NCBI GenBank assembly: GCA_964247705.1
Contig: CAXTVQ010000002.1
Location: forward strand, 62,001-126,000
Direction of reading: 5' to 3'
From: LMUY01 sp964247705
GTDB taxonomy: Bacteria; Pseudomonadota; Alphaproteobacteria; Acetobacterales; Acetobacteraceae
Length of the DNA: 64,000 nt
Positions 23,435 to 32,209 of this stretch are shown in pieces (the stretch's first letter is position 1; each line of letters begins with the position of its first letter). The notes beneath the pieces were generated by a model. That model had not been told where the DNA came from and ran no database searches. It saw only the letters and a list, made by a program, of their open reading frames with translations. The position numbers and the translations under genes were made by a program.

Positions 23435-25495
23435 GTGTCCGATCCCCTCGCCCCCCTTCTCGCACCTGTCAGTGACCTGCGCGGCGTCGGCCCCGCAACG
23501 GCGGAGAAGCTCGCCAAGCTGACCGGCGGCGGCCGAGTGCGCGACCTGCTGTTCCACCTGCCCGACAGCTTCATCGACCGCCGCACCCGCGCCACCCTGA
23601 AGGACACCCAACCCGGCCAGATCGTCACCTGGGCGGTCGAGATCGTCGGCCACGAGCCCGCTTCCAAACCGACCCACCCTTGGCGCGTGCGCGTGACCGA
23701 CGGCACCGCCTTCGCCGAACTCGCCATCTGGGACAAGCAGCGCCTCGCCAGCCTGGTCCGCGCTGCGCCTTACACCAAGCTCGTGGTGAACGGCCGCGTG
23801 GAAGCGTTCGGCAGCCGCCTCTCGATGCGCGACCCGGCCTATGCCGTGCCGCCCGCCGACGAGGCGCTGATCCCCCCCGTCGACCCGGTATGGCCCATGA
23901 CCGCCCGCCTCTCCGCCCGCGAGCTGCGCACCGCCATGCGCGCCGCCGCCACCCGCGTGCCGGACCTGCCGGAATGGCATGATGCCCCCCTGCTCCGCCG
24001 CCAGAACTGGCCCTCGTTCCGCGAGGCGCTGGTGGGGCTGCAATGCCCGCTCGAGCCGCCGACCCCGCTGCATCGCGCCCGCCTCGGCTATGACGAGATG
24101 CTGGCGCACCAGCTCGCCATGGCGTGGATGAAGGCGCGCGAGAAACACCGCCCCGGCCGCAGCCTGCTTGCCACGGCGCAGTTGCGCGGCGAGGCGCTGC
24201 GCCGGTTCGGCCACACGCCTACCGCCAGTCAAACCCGTGCGCTGGCCGAGATCGACGCCGACATGGCCGCTCCCCGCCGCATGTTGCGCCTGCTGCAGGG
24301 TGACGTCGGCTCCGGCAAGACGCTGGTGGCGCTGCTGGCGATGCTGGGCGCGGTGGAGGCGGGCGCGCAAGCCGCGCTGATGGCGCCGACGGAGGTGCTG
24401 GCCAAGCAGCATCAGCGCACGCTGGAACGGCTGGCGCCCTGCCCGGTCGGTCTGCTCACCGGGTCGGTGAAGGGGGCGGAGCGGCGCAACCTGCTGCTGG
24501 CGCTCGGCAACGGCCGCCTACCGATCGTGGTCGGCACCCACGCGCTGTTCCAGGAACACGTGGAGTTCCGCGACCTCGGCCTGGCGGTGATCGACGAGCA
24601 ACACCGCTTCGGCGTCGAGCAGCGCCTTCTGCTGGGCGGCAAGGGCGAGCGCACCGACCTGCTGGTCATGACGGCGACCCCCATCCCGCGCACCCTGCTG
24701 CTGACGCAATGGGGCGAGATGGACGTCAGCCGGCTGACCGAGAAACCGGCTGGCCGCCAGCCGATCCGCACCACGTTGCACTCGCTGGCCCTGATGGACA
24801 CCGTGGTTGACGGCATCGGCCGCGCGCTGGACCGGGGCGAGCAGGTCTACTGGGTGTGCCCCATGGTAACGGAGAGCCTGGTCAGCGACCTCGCCGCCGC
24901 CGAGGAGCGGTTCGCCACCTTGCGCGCCCGGTTCGGCGACCGGGTCGGGCTCGCCCACGGCCAGCAGGAAACCGGGATGCGGGACACAGCCCTCACTGCC
25001 TTCAGTGCCGGCCGCACCCGCCTGCTGGTAGCGACGACGGTGATCGAAGTGGGTGTCGACGTGCCCGGCGCCAGCGTGATGGTGGTGGAGCACGCCGACC
25101 GTTTCGGCCTGGCGCAGTTGCACCAGTTGCGCGGCCGGGTCGGCCGCGGGGCGGCGCAAAGCTACTGCCTGCTGCTTCACGAGGACGGGCTGACTGAAAC
25201 CAGCCGGCGGCGGATGACCCTGCTAAGGGACACGGAGGACGGCTTTGCGATCGCGGACGAGGATTTCCGCCTGCGCGGTGGCGGCGATCTGCTGGGCAAG
25301 CGGCAGTCGGGATTGCCGGGGTTCCGGCTCAGCGACCCGGAGGCGCAGGACGGGATGCTGCGGATGGCGCACCAGGACGCCGCCGTGCTGCTGGAGCGGG
25401 ATCCGAAGCTGCAAAGCGAGCGGGGATTGGCAGCGCGGCTGCTGTTGCGTTTGTTCGACCGGCGGGCGGCGTTGGAAACACTGGGAGCGGGGTGA
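23435..25495 (+). CDS. recG: ATP-dependent DNA helicase RecG
   Basis: This 686-residue protein rewinds stalled replication forks and branched DNA. An N-terminal wedge/OB domain (V-S-D-L-R-G-V-G-P-A-T-A-E-K-L near residue 9) is followed by Walker A G-D-V-G-S-G-K-T near 290, the RecG-type box D-E-Q-H-R-F-G near 387, T-A-T-P-I-P-R-T, and the C-terminal R-G-R-V-G-R-G motif. The start is a GTG. Length and motifs are normal. Related alphaproteobacteria often keep recG beside sdhE-mfd; here 15.4 kb of other genes lie between them. Confidence 0.97.
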   Translation: MSDPLAPLLAPVSDLRGVGPATAEKLAKLTGGGRVRDLLFHLPDSFIDRRTRATLKDTQPGQIVTWAVEIVGHEPASKPTHPWRVRVTDGTAFAELAIWDKQRLASLVRAAPYTKLVVNGRVEAFGSRLSMRDPAYAVPPADEALIPPVDPVWPMTARLSARELRTAMRAAATRVPDLPEWHDAPLLRRQNWPSFREALVGLQCPLEPPTPLHRARLGYDEMLAHQLAMAWMKAREKHRPGRSLLATAQLRGEALRRFGHTPTASQTRALAEIDADMAAPRRMLRLLQGDVGSGKTLVALLAMLGAVEAGAQAALMAPTEVLAKQHQRTLERLAPCPVGLLTGSVKGAERRNLLLALGNGRLPIVVGTHALFQEHVEFRDLGLAVIDEQHRFGVEQRLLLGGKGERTDLLVMTATPIPRTLLLTQWGEMDVSRLTEKPAGRQPIRTTLHSLALMDTVVDGIGRALDRGEQVYWVCPMVTESLVSDLAAAEERFATLRARFGDRVGLAHGQQETGMRDTALTAFSAGRTRLLVATTVIEVGVDVPGASVMVVEHADRFGLAQLHQLRGRVGRGAAQSYCLLLHEDGLTETSRRRMTLLRDTEDGFAIADEDFRLRGGGDLLGKRQSGLPGFRLSDPEAQDGMLRMAHQDAAVLLERDPKLQSERGLAARLLLRLFDRRAALETLGAG

Positions 25496-25546
25496 GGCCG
25501 AAACACGGAACGACGCGCGCGTTTCGGCCGCACCTCGCTTCACGGC

Positions 25547-26794
25547 TTACTCGGCCGCAAGCATGGACTCCGCCTGTTTGTAAGGCTCGTGCGTGGGCCG
25601 GGTACGTGCGCTCGGCACCGCGCGGCGGCGCAGCGTGGCCGCGATCCGCCGCGCTGTGAAGCCCGCGCCGCACGCGAAGCGCACCAGCGGACCGAACGAG
25701 TTGGCCGAAGGCGCGCCGACGAAGAAAAGTCCCGGAACCGAGCTTTCGAACGAGCGTGACAGGATCGGTGTGTTCTCAACCATCCGGATTTGGCCGAGGA
25801 CGGAAGGCGTCAGCATCGGCAGGCAATTTATGTCTACCTTGTAGCCGGTTGCCGCCACGACGTGGTCGGCTTCGAGGCGAACCGGACCATCCGGCGTCGA
25901 CAGCTCCAGCACGACCCCTTCGCCTGCCTCATGCGCGTCGACGACTTGCGCGGCTGTATGGACCTTCACCTTTCTCTCGACCTGGTCCCGCACGAACCAG
26001 CACGGTGCCGGACCCGCATGGCGCCGGGTCACCTTGAGGCGGAACTCTTCCGGCATGGCATGGAACACCAGCGGCAATTCGCAGCAGAACACCGATTTCC
26101 AGCTAGGGCCGATTGGGCTGAACGGATGGCGCAGCTTGGCGGCGATCCCGCGCTTGCGCGGCGGTGCATGGAAGCTCAGTTGCTGGCGGCGTGTGACAAG
26201 CTGCACGTCAGCCCCGGCCAGACTGAGCAACGCGGCGCAGTCGGCGGCAGAGGCCCCGCCGCCCACGACGATCATGCGCTTGCCGGCAAACTGGTCCAGT
26301 TCGTTGCACGCCGAGGAGTGCGTCATCAGGTGAGCGGGCAGCCCGCGAAGCTCCGGTGCGACATGCGCATAGGCAGCGATGCCGGTCGCAACGATCACCT
26401 TGCGGAACCGTGCGACCTCACCTGTTTCTAATTTGATTACGAAATGTTTCTCTTCCCGTTCGACAGAGCGGACTTGTGTGTCTTCTAGGTGTCCAACAAA
26501 CCGTTTTTGAAACGCCTCGCCATAGGCAGCAAACACATCCACGGGCGTAGGCAGCCCGATGTCGGCGTATTCGATGCCCTGCTCCGCACAATAATCCTTC
26601 ATCCGGAAGCTCCGGGCGGGATCATACAATGTCGAGGCAAAACCCTCGGATTTCATCTTCATGCCACGGGGCACCCGCTGCCGCCATGTTTGCATAGGCG
26701 TTCCGAAAATGCGTAAATCCAATCCGGCGGCTGAGAGATGTGCCGCGATCGAGAGTCCGTAGGGACCAGCACCGATGACCGCAATGTCATGCAT
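25547..26794 (-). CDS. Flavin-dependent monooxygenase-like protein
   Basis: This 415-residue protein has an FAD-binding G-A-G-P-Y-G at residues 8-13 and a second, NADPH-type V-V-G-G-G-A-S-A-A-D near 180. The order matches flavin monooxygenases and lysine/ornithine N-hydroxylases. A late A-T-G-Y motif near 330 also fits that class. Two earlier in-frame residues of the open frame are dropped because the ATG at 26794 follows GGAGA by 9 nt and begins M-H-D-I-A-V-I-G-A-G. It is divergent from an ATP-grasp gene across a 111-nt AT-rich spacer. Substrate is unknown; N- or C-oxidation of the ATP-grasp product is a guess. Confidence 0.85.
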   Translation of the reverse strand: MHDIAVIGAGPYGLSIAAHLSAAGLDLRIFGTPMQTWRQRVPRGMKMKSEGFASTLYDPARSFRMKDYCAEQGIEYADIGLPTPVDVFAAYGEAFQKRFVGHLEDTQVRSVEREEKHFVIKLETGEVARFRKVIVATGIAAYAHVAPELRGLPAHLMTHSSACNELDQFAGKRMIVVGGGASAADCAALLSLAGADVQLVTRRQQLSFHAPPRKRGIAAKLRHPFSPIGPSWKSVFCCELPLVFHAMPEEFRLKVTRRHAGPAPCWFVRDQVERKVKVHTAAQVVDAHEAGEGVVLELSTPDGPVRLEADHVVAATGYKVDINCLPMLTPSVLGQIRMVENTPILSRSFESSVPGLFFVGAPSANSFGPLVRFACGAGFTARRIAATLRRRAVPSARTRPTHEPYKQAESMLAAE

Positions 26795-26813
26795 GAAGTT
26801 ATTCTCCGAGACC

Positions 26814-26837
26814 GTCACCGAAAATAAGCACGGTGAC
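26814..26837. promoter_or_regulatory. Inverted repeat in the divergent FMO/ATP-grasp promoter
   Basis: Perfect 7-bp arms GTCACCG / CGGTGAC are separated by 10 nt of AT-rich sequence. The site lies 20 nt before the FMO start codon, in the most AT-rich stretch of this neighbourhood. Its two-fold symmetry suits a dimeric regulator controlling one or both genes. A weak -35/-10 pair (TTGCTC, 17 nt, TAGACA) facing the ATP-grasp gene follows near 26847-26875. Confidence 0.45.
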
Positions 26838-26905
26838 AACCTATAGTTGCTCAAAAAACACGTTTGTGGTAGACATAATTGGCCACGCAGGACATTCCGT
26901 CAATT

Positions 26906-28237
26906 ATGTATGATGTGCGCCGCACTCCCCTAGGGCAGCCTCTGTCCATCCTTGTCGTTACGACCTGCTGGTGGTCGTCGCTGGCCCGTCTCGCACAGCT
27001 TCTGCAACGTGCCGGCTGTAAAGTGGCCGTACTCGCCCCCCCGGGCCATCCAGCCGCAGTCGTGCCGGGCATCGCAGACATCCGCTACGATCCGCTGCGG
27101 CCGATGCGCGCCCTGACCCACGCGATCACCCAGAGCGGGGCCGATATCGTCGTGCCAGGCGATGACCGCGCTCTCGCCCACCTGCATCGCTTGCATGCAA
27201 CGGGAACTGCGCACGAGAAATCGGTGGTGGAACGCTCGTTGGGAACCCCGCTGTTTTATGATGTCCTCCGGTCGCGACTCGGCTTCTCGGCCGCGGCACG
27301 CGCGTGCGGGCTGCGCGTGCCGGAGGACACGAGCCTGGAGACCGAAGCCGACCTTCGTCGCTGGTGCGCGCGCGTCCCAGCCCCTTGGGTTTTCAAGAGT
27401 GACGGCGCGTGGAGCGGGCGCGGCGTCCGGATCGTATCGACCGAGGCCGAGGCGGCCACTGCCTTCCGCGAACTCCGCAAGGGCGTCCCGCTCGGCAAGG
27501 TCATCAAGGGCGCCGTCATCGATGGCGACCTATTCTGGGCGGGAGACTGGCTGCGGCAGCGACGGCCGCCCAGCGTCAGCGCGCAGGCGTATATACCAGG
27601 ACGTCCCGGCAATCTCGCCGTATTCTGCACGAACGGGCGCGTAGAGGCCTTCTCCGCCGTCGTCTCCGAAGCTTGCTTCGACCCGACAGGCCCGTCGGTC
27701 CTCATTCGCACGATCGACGCACCGGCCCTGCGTGACGGCATCGCGCGTCTCGCCTCGTATCTCGGGCTCAGCGGCTTTCACGGCGTCGACTTCATCCTCG
27801 ACGAGCGCGACAGCCAACCCGCTCTCATCGAAATGAACGCGCGGGCCACCCCGCTCGCCAACCTCCGGCTCGGTGCGGACCACGACCTGGTCGGCGCGGC
27901 GATACAAGCCTGGTCCGGCCACCCGGCCAGTTTGCCGCCGAGCGAGCCGACCGACCGGTTGATCGCCCATTTTCCGCTGTGCTGGCATTGGAACGCCGAA
28001 GACCCGCGGCTGCCCGAGTGCTACGCGGACATACCTTACGAGGAGCCGGCGCTGCTGCGGGCGATGCTGGCGTATTCCTGGCCCGAGCGGCGCCTATTTG
28101 CGCGCTGGCTCGCCCGCCTCCGCGGCGACCGCACGCCGGACCGGGCCGAGCGGCTGCTCCCGCGGTTGGCCCCCTCAATGGCTGTCGAGGCATCGCAGGC
28201 GCGCGCCGTACGCGAGACGGATCCGGTCGCAATCTAA
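26906..28237 (+). CDS. ATP-grasp domain protein (carboxylate-amine ligase-like)
   Basis: This 443-residue protein has the ATP-grasp plan. Residues ~15-100 form a preATP-grasp Rossmann-like domain. The lid/ATP-binding strand is P-W-V-F-K-S-D-G-A-W-S-G-R-G-V. The metal-binding end is H-G-V-D-F-I-L-D...A-L-I-E-M-N-A-R-A-T, where the Glu and Asn are the usual Mg ligands. A C-terminal ~100 residues outside the fold are unfamiliar. The ATG at 26906 is preferred over a TTG at 26879 because of an AGGA site upstream. It probably joins a carboxylate to an amine with ATP. Together with the divergent oxygenase it may be a two-enzyme module making a small modified metabolite; no pathway can be named. Confidence 0.82.
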   Translation: MYDVRRTPLGQPLSILVVTTCWWSSLARLAQLLQRAGCKVAVLAPPGHPAAVVPGIADIRYDPLRPMRALTHAITQSGADIVVPGDDRALAHLHRLHATGTAHEKSVVERSLGTPLFYDVLRSRLGFSAAARACGLRVPEDTSLETEADLRRWCARVPAPWVFKSDGAWSGRGVRIVSTEAEAATAFRELRKGVPLGKVIKGAVIDGDLFWAGDWLRQRRPPSVSAQAYIPGRPGNLAVFCTNGRVEAFSAVVSEACFDPTGPSVLIRTIDAPALRDGIARLASYLGLSGFHGVDFILDERDSQPALIEMNARATPLANLRLGADHDLVGAAIQAWSGHPASLPPSEPTDRLIAHFPLCWHWNAEDPRLPECYADIPYEEPALLRAMLAYSWPERRLFARWLARLRGDRTPDRAERLLPRLAPSMAVEASQARAVRETDPVAI

Positions 28238-28261
28238 CGTCGGGCTTGACGCCGCCGCCGG

Positions 28262-29185
28262 TCAGCTCCGCTGCGGCATACCCTCCGGCGTCACCGTGCG
28301 CACCAACGAGGCATCCAGCGCCTCGTATCCGTGATAATCGATCGTCGCGTACAGCTCCTTGCGCGTCTGCATCGCGTCGACCCGGTTCTGCGTGCCGCCG
28401 TCGCGCTTGATCGCCGCATACAGTTCTTCTTGCGCCTTCGCCGCCGCCCGGAATGCGCTTACCGGCCAGATCACCATCTTGTAGCCCATCGCCTCGAACT
28501 CGGCGGCGGTAAAGAACGGTGTGCGGCCGAACTCCGTCATGTTCGCCAGCAACGGCACACCCGGCATCCGCCGCGCAAACTCCCGGAACATCTCTGCATC
28601 ATACAGCGCCTCGGGAAAGATCGCGTCCGCTCCAGCCTCCAAATACAGCTTCGCCCGGGCAACCGCGCCGTCCATGCCCTCGCTCGCCGCCGCATCCGTA
28701 CGCGCCAGCACCATCAGATGCCGCCGCGCCTTGGCGCACGCGGCCACCTTCGCCGCCATGTCGCGCGGGTCGGCTAGCTTCTTGTCGTTCAGGTGGCCGC
28801 ACTTCTTCGGCAGCAACTGGTCCTCGATGTGCACGCCCGCGGCCCCGGCGTCCTCGAACGCGCGGACCATGTGCATGCAGTTCAGCGCCTCGCCATAGCC
28901 GGTGTCGCCGTCCGCCAGCAGCGGCAAGCCCGACGCCCGCGTCACCTGACGGATGAAGAAGCACACCTCGTCCACCGTGATCACGCCCAGATCCGGCAGC
29001 CCCATGGAGGCCGTCATCGCCGCCCCCGACAGATACAGCGCCTCGAACCCGGCGTGCTTGGCCTGCAACGCCGCCATGCCGTTCTGCGCACCCGGCATCT
29101 GCAGGATGCCAGGCCGCGCCAGCAACGAGCGCAACCTGTCCCCGGCGGGCTCGCGCGGCAGGTCGGCGGCAACGAGATAGGTCAT
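28262..29185 (-). CDS. Isocitrate lyase/PEP mutase family, 2-methylisocitrate lyase-like
   Basis: This 307-residue TIM-barrel enzyme carries the superfamily catalytic loop K-K-C-G-H near residue 122, which is the form seen in methylisocitrate and isocitrate lyases. Mg ligands lie in L-A-D-G-D-T-G-Y-G and H-I-E-D-Q. The open frame extends upstream to 29890, but the ATG at 29185 has GAGGGA 9 nt before it and matches the normal protein start. The family would cleave 2-methylisocitrate to pyruvate and succinate in propionate use, but prpC and prpD are not beside it. A related C-C lyase for another 2-hydroxy acid is possible, so I withhold prpB as a symbol. Confidence 0.87.
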   Translation of the reverse strand: MTYLVAADLPREPAGDRLRSLLARPGILQMPGAQNGMAALQAKHAGFEALYLSGAAMTASMGLPDLGVITVDEVCFFIRQVTRASGLPLLADGDTGYGEALNCMHMVRAFEDAGAAGVHIEDQLLPKKCGHLNDKKLADPRDMAAKVAACAKARRHLMVLARTDAAASEGMDGAVARAKLYLEAGADAIFPEALYDAEMFREFARRMPGVPLLANMTEFGRTPFFTAAEFEAMGYKMVIWPVSAFRAAAKAQEELYAAIKRDGGTQNRVDAMQTRKELYATIDYHGYEALDASLVRTVTPEGMPQRS

Positions 29186-29348
29186 GGCTGGCAGGTCCCT
29201 CTTCGATCGTCCCTCAATATGGCCGGGCCTGCCGCTGCGGCAAACCCGGCCAACGGCCAACCGTTCGGAAATAGCAATTCTCGACCGCCTTGTTGCATGA
29301 GACGCCGCCATGGCAGACATTGCGCCGCTTATTGGAGACCCTTGATCT

Positions 29349-29981
29349 ATGGACATGACCGGCGAGCGGCGCATCCCCGCACCGCGCCAGAAGGTATGGG
29401 ACGCGCTGAACGACCCCGAGATGCTGCGTGCCGCCATCCCAGGCTGCAAGACCCTCGAGAAAACCTCTGACCACGACCTCAAAGCCACCGCCGCCGTGCG
29501 GATCGGCCCGATCTCGGCCGCGTTCACCGGCAAGGTGCAGTTGCTCGACCTTGACCCGCCGAACTCGTACCGCATCGCCGGCGAGGGCCAGGGCGGCGTC
29601 GCCGGGTTCGCCAACGGCGGGGCCACGGTGCACCTGACCGACGATGGCGACTTCACGCTGCTGAAATACGAGGTGAAGGCGCAGGTTGGCGGCAAGATCG
29701 CCCAGCTCGGCGCCCGCCTGATCGACGCCACCGCCAAGCAGATGGCCGACCAGTTCTTCGACCGCTTCAGCGCCGAGGTCGCCAGCGTGCAGGAATTCGC
29801 GGCCGACGGCATGCTGACCGGCGGCATCCAGGCCGTCAGCCAGGCAACCCACACCCCGGCCGGCGTAAGCATGCTGTCCATGATCCCCAAGGCGCCATTC
29901 GGCTACCCCCTGGTATTCTGGATCGGCAGCGCGATCTTCCTGGTCATCTTCATCATGATTTTCGGAAGCTACGTCTTTTGA
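29349..29981 (+). CDS. CoxG-like SRPBCC protein with membrane anchor
   Basis: This 210-residue protein has an SRPBCC/CoxG domain in residues ~1-150: M-T-G-E-R-R-I-P-A-P-R-Q-K-V-W-D-A-L-N-D-P near the start, then A-I-P-G-C-K and G-P-I-S-A-A-F-T-G-K. One C-terminal membrane helix is at ~185-207. In CO dehydrogenase systems CoxG recruits the enzyme to the membrane, and the tail anchor here fits. The stop codon overlaps the TTG start of a MoxR-type ATPase. No coxSML (xdhABC-like) genes lie in the window, so the client molybdoenzyme must be elsewhere or different. Confidence 0.85.
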   Translation: MDMTGERRIPAPRQKVWDALNDPEMLRAAIPGCKTLEKTSDHDLKATAAVRIGPISAAFTGKVQLLDLDPPNSYRIAGEGQGGVAGFANGGATVHLTDDGDFTLLKYEVKAQVGGKIAQLGARLIDATAKQMADQFFDRFSAEVASVQEFAADGMLTGGIQAVSQATHTPAGVSMLSMIPKAPFGYPLVFWIGSAIFLVIFIMIFGSYVF

Positions 29982-30868
29982 CCCTGCCGGAGTCCGTCGA
30001 CGACACTGCCGAGCTACTGGCCGCGCAGGGCTACATCGCCGGCCGGTCGCTCGCCACCACCGTGCACCTGGCGCTGGCGATGGCCCGGCCGCTGTTCCTC
30101 GAGGGCGAGCCCGGCACCGGCAAGACCGAGATCGCCCGCGTGCTGGCCACCGGGCTCGGCCGCCGGCTCGTCCGCCTGCAATGCTACGACGGCATGGACC
30201 TGTCGGCCGCCGCCTATGAGTGGGACCGGGCCCGCCAGCTCCTCGCCATCCGGCTCGCAGAGGCGCAAGGCAACATGGCAGCCCTGGCGCAGGACATCTA
30301 CGCCCGGCAGTATCTCCAGGCCCGTCCCCTGCTCTCCGCCATCGACCCGGATCTTCCGCCGGCCGTGTTGCTGATCGACGAGTTGGACCGCGCGGACGAG
30401 CCGTTCGAGGCGTTTCTGCTCGAACTGCTGGCCGACTTCCAACTGACCGTGCCCGAATACGGCACGATCCGCGCGGCCACGCCCCCCGTCGTTATCCTGA
30501 CGTCCAACCGCACCCGCGAGGTGCACGATGCGATCCGCCGCCGCTGCCTGTATCAGTGGGTGGACTACCCGGACGCAGCTCGCGAGCGCGAGATCCTGCG
30601 TGCCCGCGCCCCCGGTGTCGCCGAGCGCCTCTCCGCCCAGGTCGTGGCCTTCGTGCAGCAGCTCCGCGGCGCCGAGCTGTTCAAGCTGCCCGGCGTGGCC
30701 GAGACGATCGACTGGTCCCGCGCGCTGACCCACATGGACGCGGTGGAGCTCACCCCGCAAGCGGTCGATGCGACGCTCGGCGTGCTGCTGAAATACCAGG
30801 ACGACATCTCCAAGGTACGCGGCGACATGGCCGCCTCTCTCCTGGCCAGCGTCAAGGATGCTGCCTGA
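29978..30868 (+). CDS. MoxR-family AAA+ ATPase (CoxD-like)
   Basis: This 296-residue AAA+ ATPase has Walker A G-E-P-G-T-G-K-T-E near residue 45, Walker B L-L-I-D-E-L-D-R near 130 and sensor 1 in I-L-T-S-N-R-T. The R-L-Q-C-Y-D-G-M-D stretch is typical of the CoxD/MoxR group, which matures cofactors of CO-dehydrogenase-type molybdoenzymes. It starts with TTG, overlapping the coxG-like stop codon (TTGA). The usual VWA partner (coxE) does not follow; the next gene is on the other strand 9 nt on. The pair is therefore incomplete in this window. Confidence 0.87.
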   Translation: MTLPESVDDTAELLAAQGYIAGRSLATTVHLALAMARPLFLEGEPGTGKTEIARVLATGLGRRLVRLQCYDGMDLSAAAYEWDRARQLLAIRLAEAQGNMAALAQDIYARQYLQARPLLSAIDPDLPPAVLLIDELDRADEPFEAFLLELLADFQLTVPEYGTIRAATPPVVILTSNRTREVHDAIRRRCLYQWVDYPDAAREREILRARAPGVAERLSAQVVAFVQQLRGAELFKLPGVAETIDWSRALTHMDAVELTPQAVDATLGVLLKYQDDISKVRGDMAASLLASVKDAA

Positions 30869-30877
30869 GCGCCCGGC

Positions 30878-32209
30878 TCACCCTCGCATCACGGGCCGGG
30901 CCCCGATCGCCACGACGGCCACCGCCCCCACCAGCAACGACGCGCCGACGGCAACGCAGACGCCGGTGATCGGCCACCGCGCCCCAACCAGCGCAGCGAC
31001 CGCCAGCGGGCCTACGAACGAGCCGAACCGGCCCATGCCCATCGACCAGCCCACGCCGGTCGAACGCACCGCAGTCGGGTAGGACACGGCAGCCAGCGCG
31101 ATCAGGCCCGAACTGGCACACCCTAAGAACAGCCCGAGCACGCCCTCCGCCGCCGTTACCGCGGCAATGCTCGGCGCCGCGTAGCCGATTGCCGCATACG
31201 CCAGCGCGCTGCCCAGGAACGACACCGGCAGCACCGCCATCGCCCCGAACCGCGCCACCAGCAACCCGGCCGATGCCGAGCTGATCACCGAGCCGAAGTT
31301 AAACGTGGCCATCGCCAGGGCCGAACGCCCGATCTCGATGCCTTCCGCCCGCAGCAGCAGCGGCGACCAGGCGGAGTTGATCACCAGGACCATGAAGCCC
31401 GAGAAGAACGCCACCCATAGCAGCGCCGTGCCCATCGCCCGCCCGTCCTGGAACAGCTTGCCGATCGGCACTCCCTCGGCCCGGGTCGGCGGCAGCACGA
31501 AGCGGGCATCCGCCGGCAATGGCCCGGCAATCCCGCGCAGCGCCGCCCTGATCCGCGACGTGGGCGCCGCCGAGGCCAGCAGGAAGCCGATCGACTCCGG
31601 AAGCACCAGCATCAGCACGGCGCCGAGCACGATGGGGATGGTGCCGCCGACGATGAAGATCGACGGCCAGCCATAAGCCGGGATGATGCGCGAGCCGAGC
31701 AGCCCGCCCACCACGCCGCCGAGCGGAAACCCGGCCCAAAGCAGGCTCACCACCGCCGGCCGCAACCGCCGCGGCAGATACTCGCACGCCAGGCTGATGA
31801 AGCTCGGCATCGCCCCGCCCAACCCCAACCCGGCACCGAACCGGAACACCAGCAGCGTGCTGAAATCGCCCGCCACCGCCGTCGCCAGCGTGAACACGCC
31901 GAAGCACAGCGTTGCCGCGATCAACACCCGCTTGCGCCCGACCCGATCCGCCACCGGCCCCAGCACGAATGCCCCGATGGCAAGCCCCGCCAGCGCCGCG
32001 CTGAACACGGCCCCGAACGAAGGCGGCGGGATGTGCAGCGCCCCCATCATCGCCGGCGCCGCCAGCCCGATCGACTGCAGATCCAACCCGTCCAGCAACG
32101 CCACCAGGCCGCACAACCCTACGACCGTCCACTGCCGCACGCCGACGCCACGCGCCTCGATCAGCGCCTGGACGTCGATCGGCGCCAGCGTGGACTCAGA
32201 CGCGGACAC
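30878..32209 (-). CDS. MFS transporter, aromatic acid:H+ symporter-like
   Basis: This 443-residue protein has 12 membrane helices of the major facilitator type. L-L-D-G-L-D-L-Q-S in helix 1 corresponds to the D-G-x-D motif of the aromatic acid:H+ symporter group (PcaK/BenK type). The loop G-P-V-A-D-R-V-G-R-K-R is the MFS signature. P-E-S precedes the central loop. It overlaps the end of a Pht5-like decarboxylase gene by 14 nt, so the two are cotranscribed, and it probably imports the acid that the decarboxylase handles. Substrate is inference from family and neighbour. Confidence 0.87.
   Translation of the reverse strand: MSASESTLAPIDVQALIEARGVGVRQWTVVGLCGLVALLDGLDLQSIGLAAPAMMGALHIPPPSFGAVFSAALAGLAIGAFVLGPVADRVGRKRVLIAATLCFGVFTLATAVAGDFSTLLVFRFGAGLGLGGAMPSFISLACEYLPRRLRPAVVSLLWAGFPLGGVVGGLLGSRIIPAYGWPSIFIVGGTIPIVLGAVLMLVLPESIGFLLASAAPTSRIRAALRGIAGPLPADARFVLPPTRAEGVPIGKLFQDGRAMGTALLWVAFFSGFMVLVINSAWSPLLLRAEGIEIGRSALAMATFNFGSVISSASAGLLVARFGAMAVLPVSFLGSALAYAAIGYAAPSIAAVTAAEGVLGLFLGCASSGLIALAAVSYPTAVRSTGVGWSMGMGRFGSFVGPLAVAALVGARWPITGVCVAVGASLLVGAVAVVAIGARPVMRG

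Noticed and set aside
25547..28237. Horizontally acquired island or phage remnant
   Set aside because: The spacer is AT-rich and codon use is slightly mixed, but there is no integrase, tRNA junction or flanking repeat.
28262..29890. 542-codon version of the methylisocitrate-lyase-like gene
   Set aside because: The extra N-terminal part is antisense to the coxG-like gene; the family start with a ribosome-binding site is at 29185.
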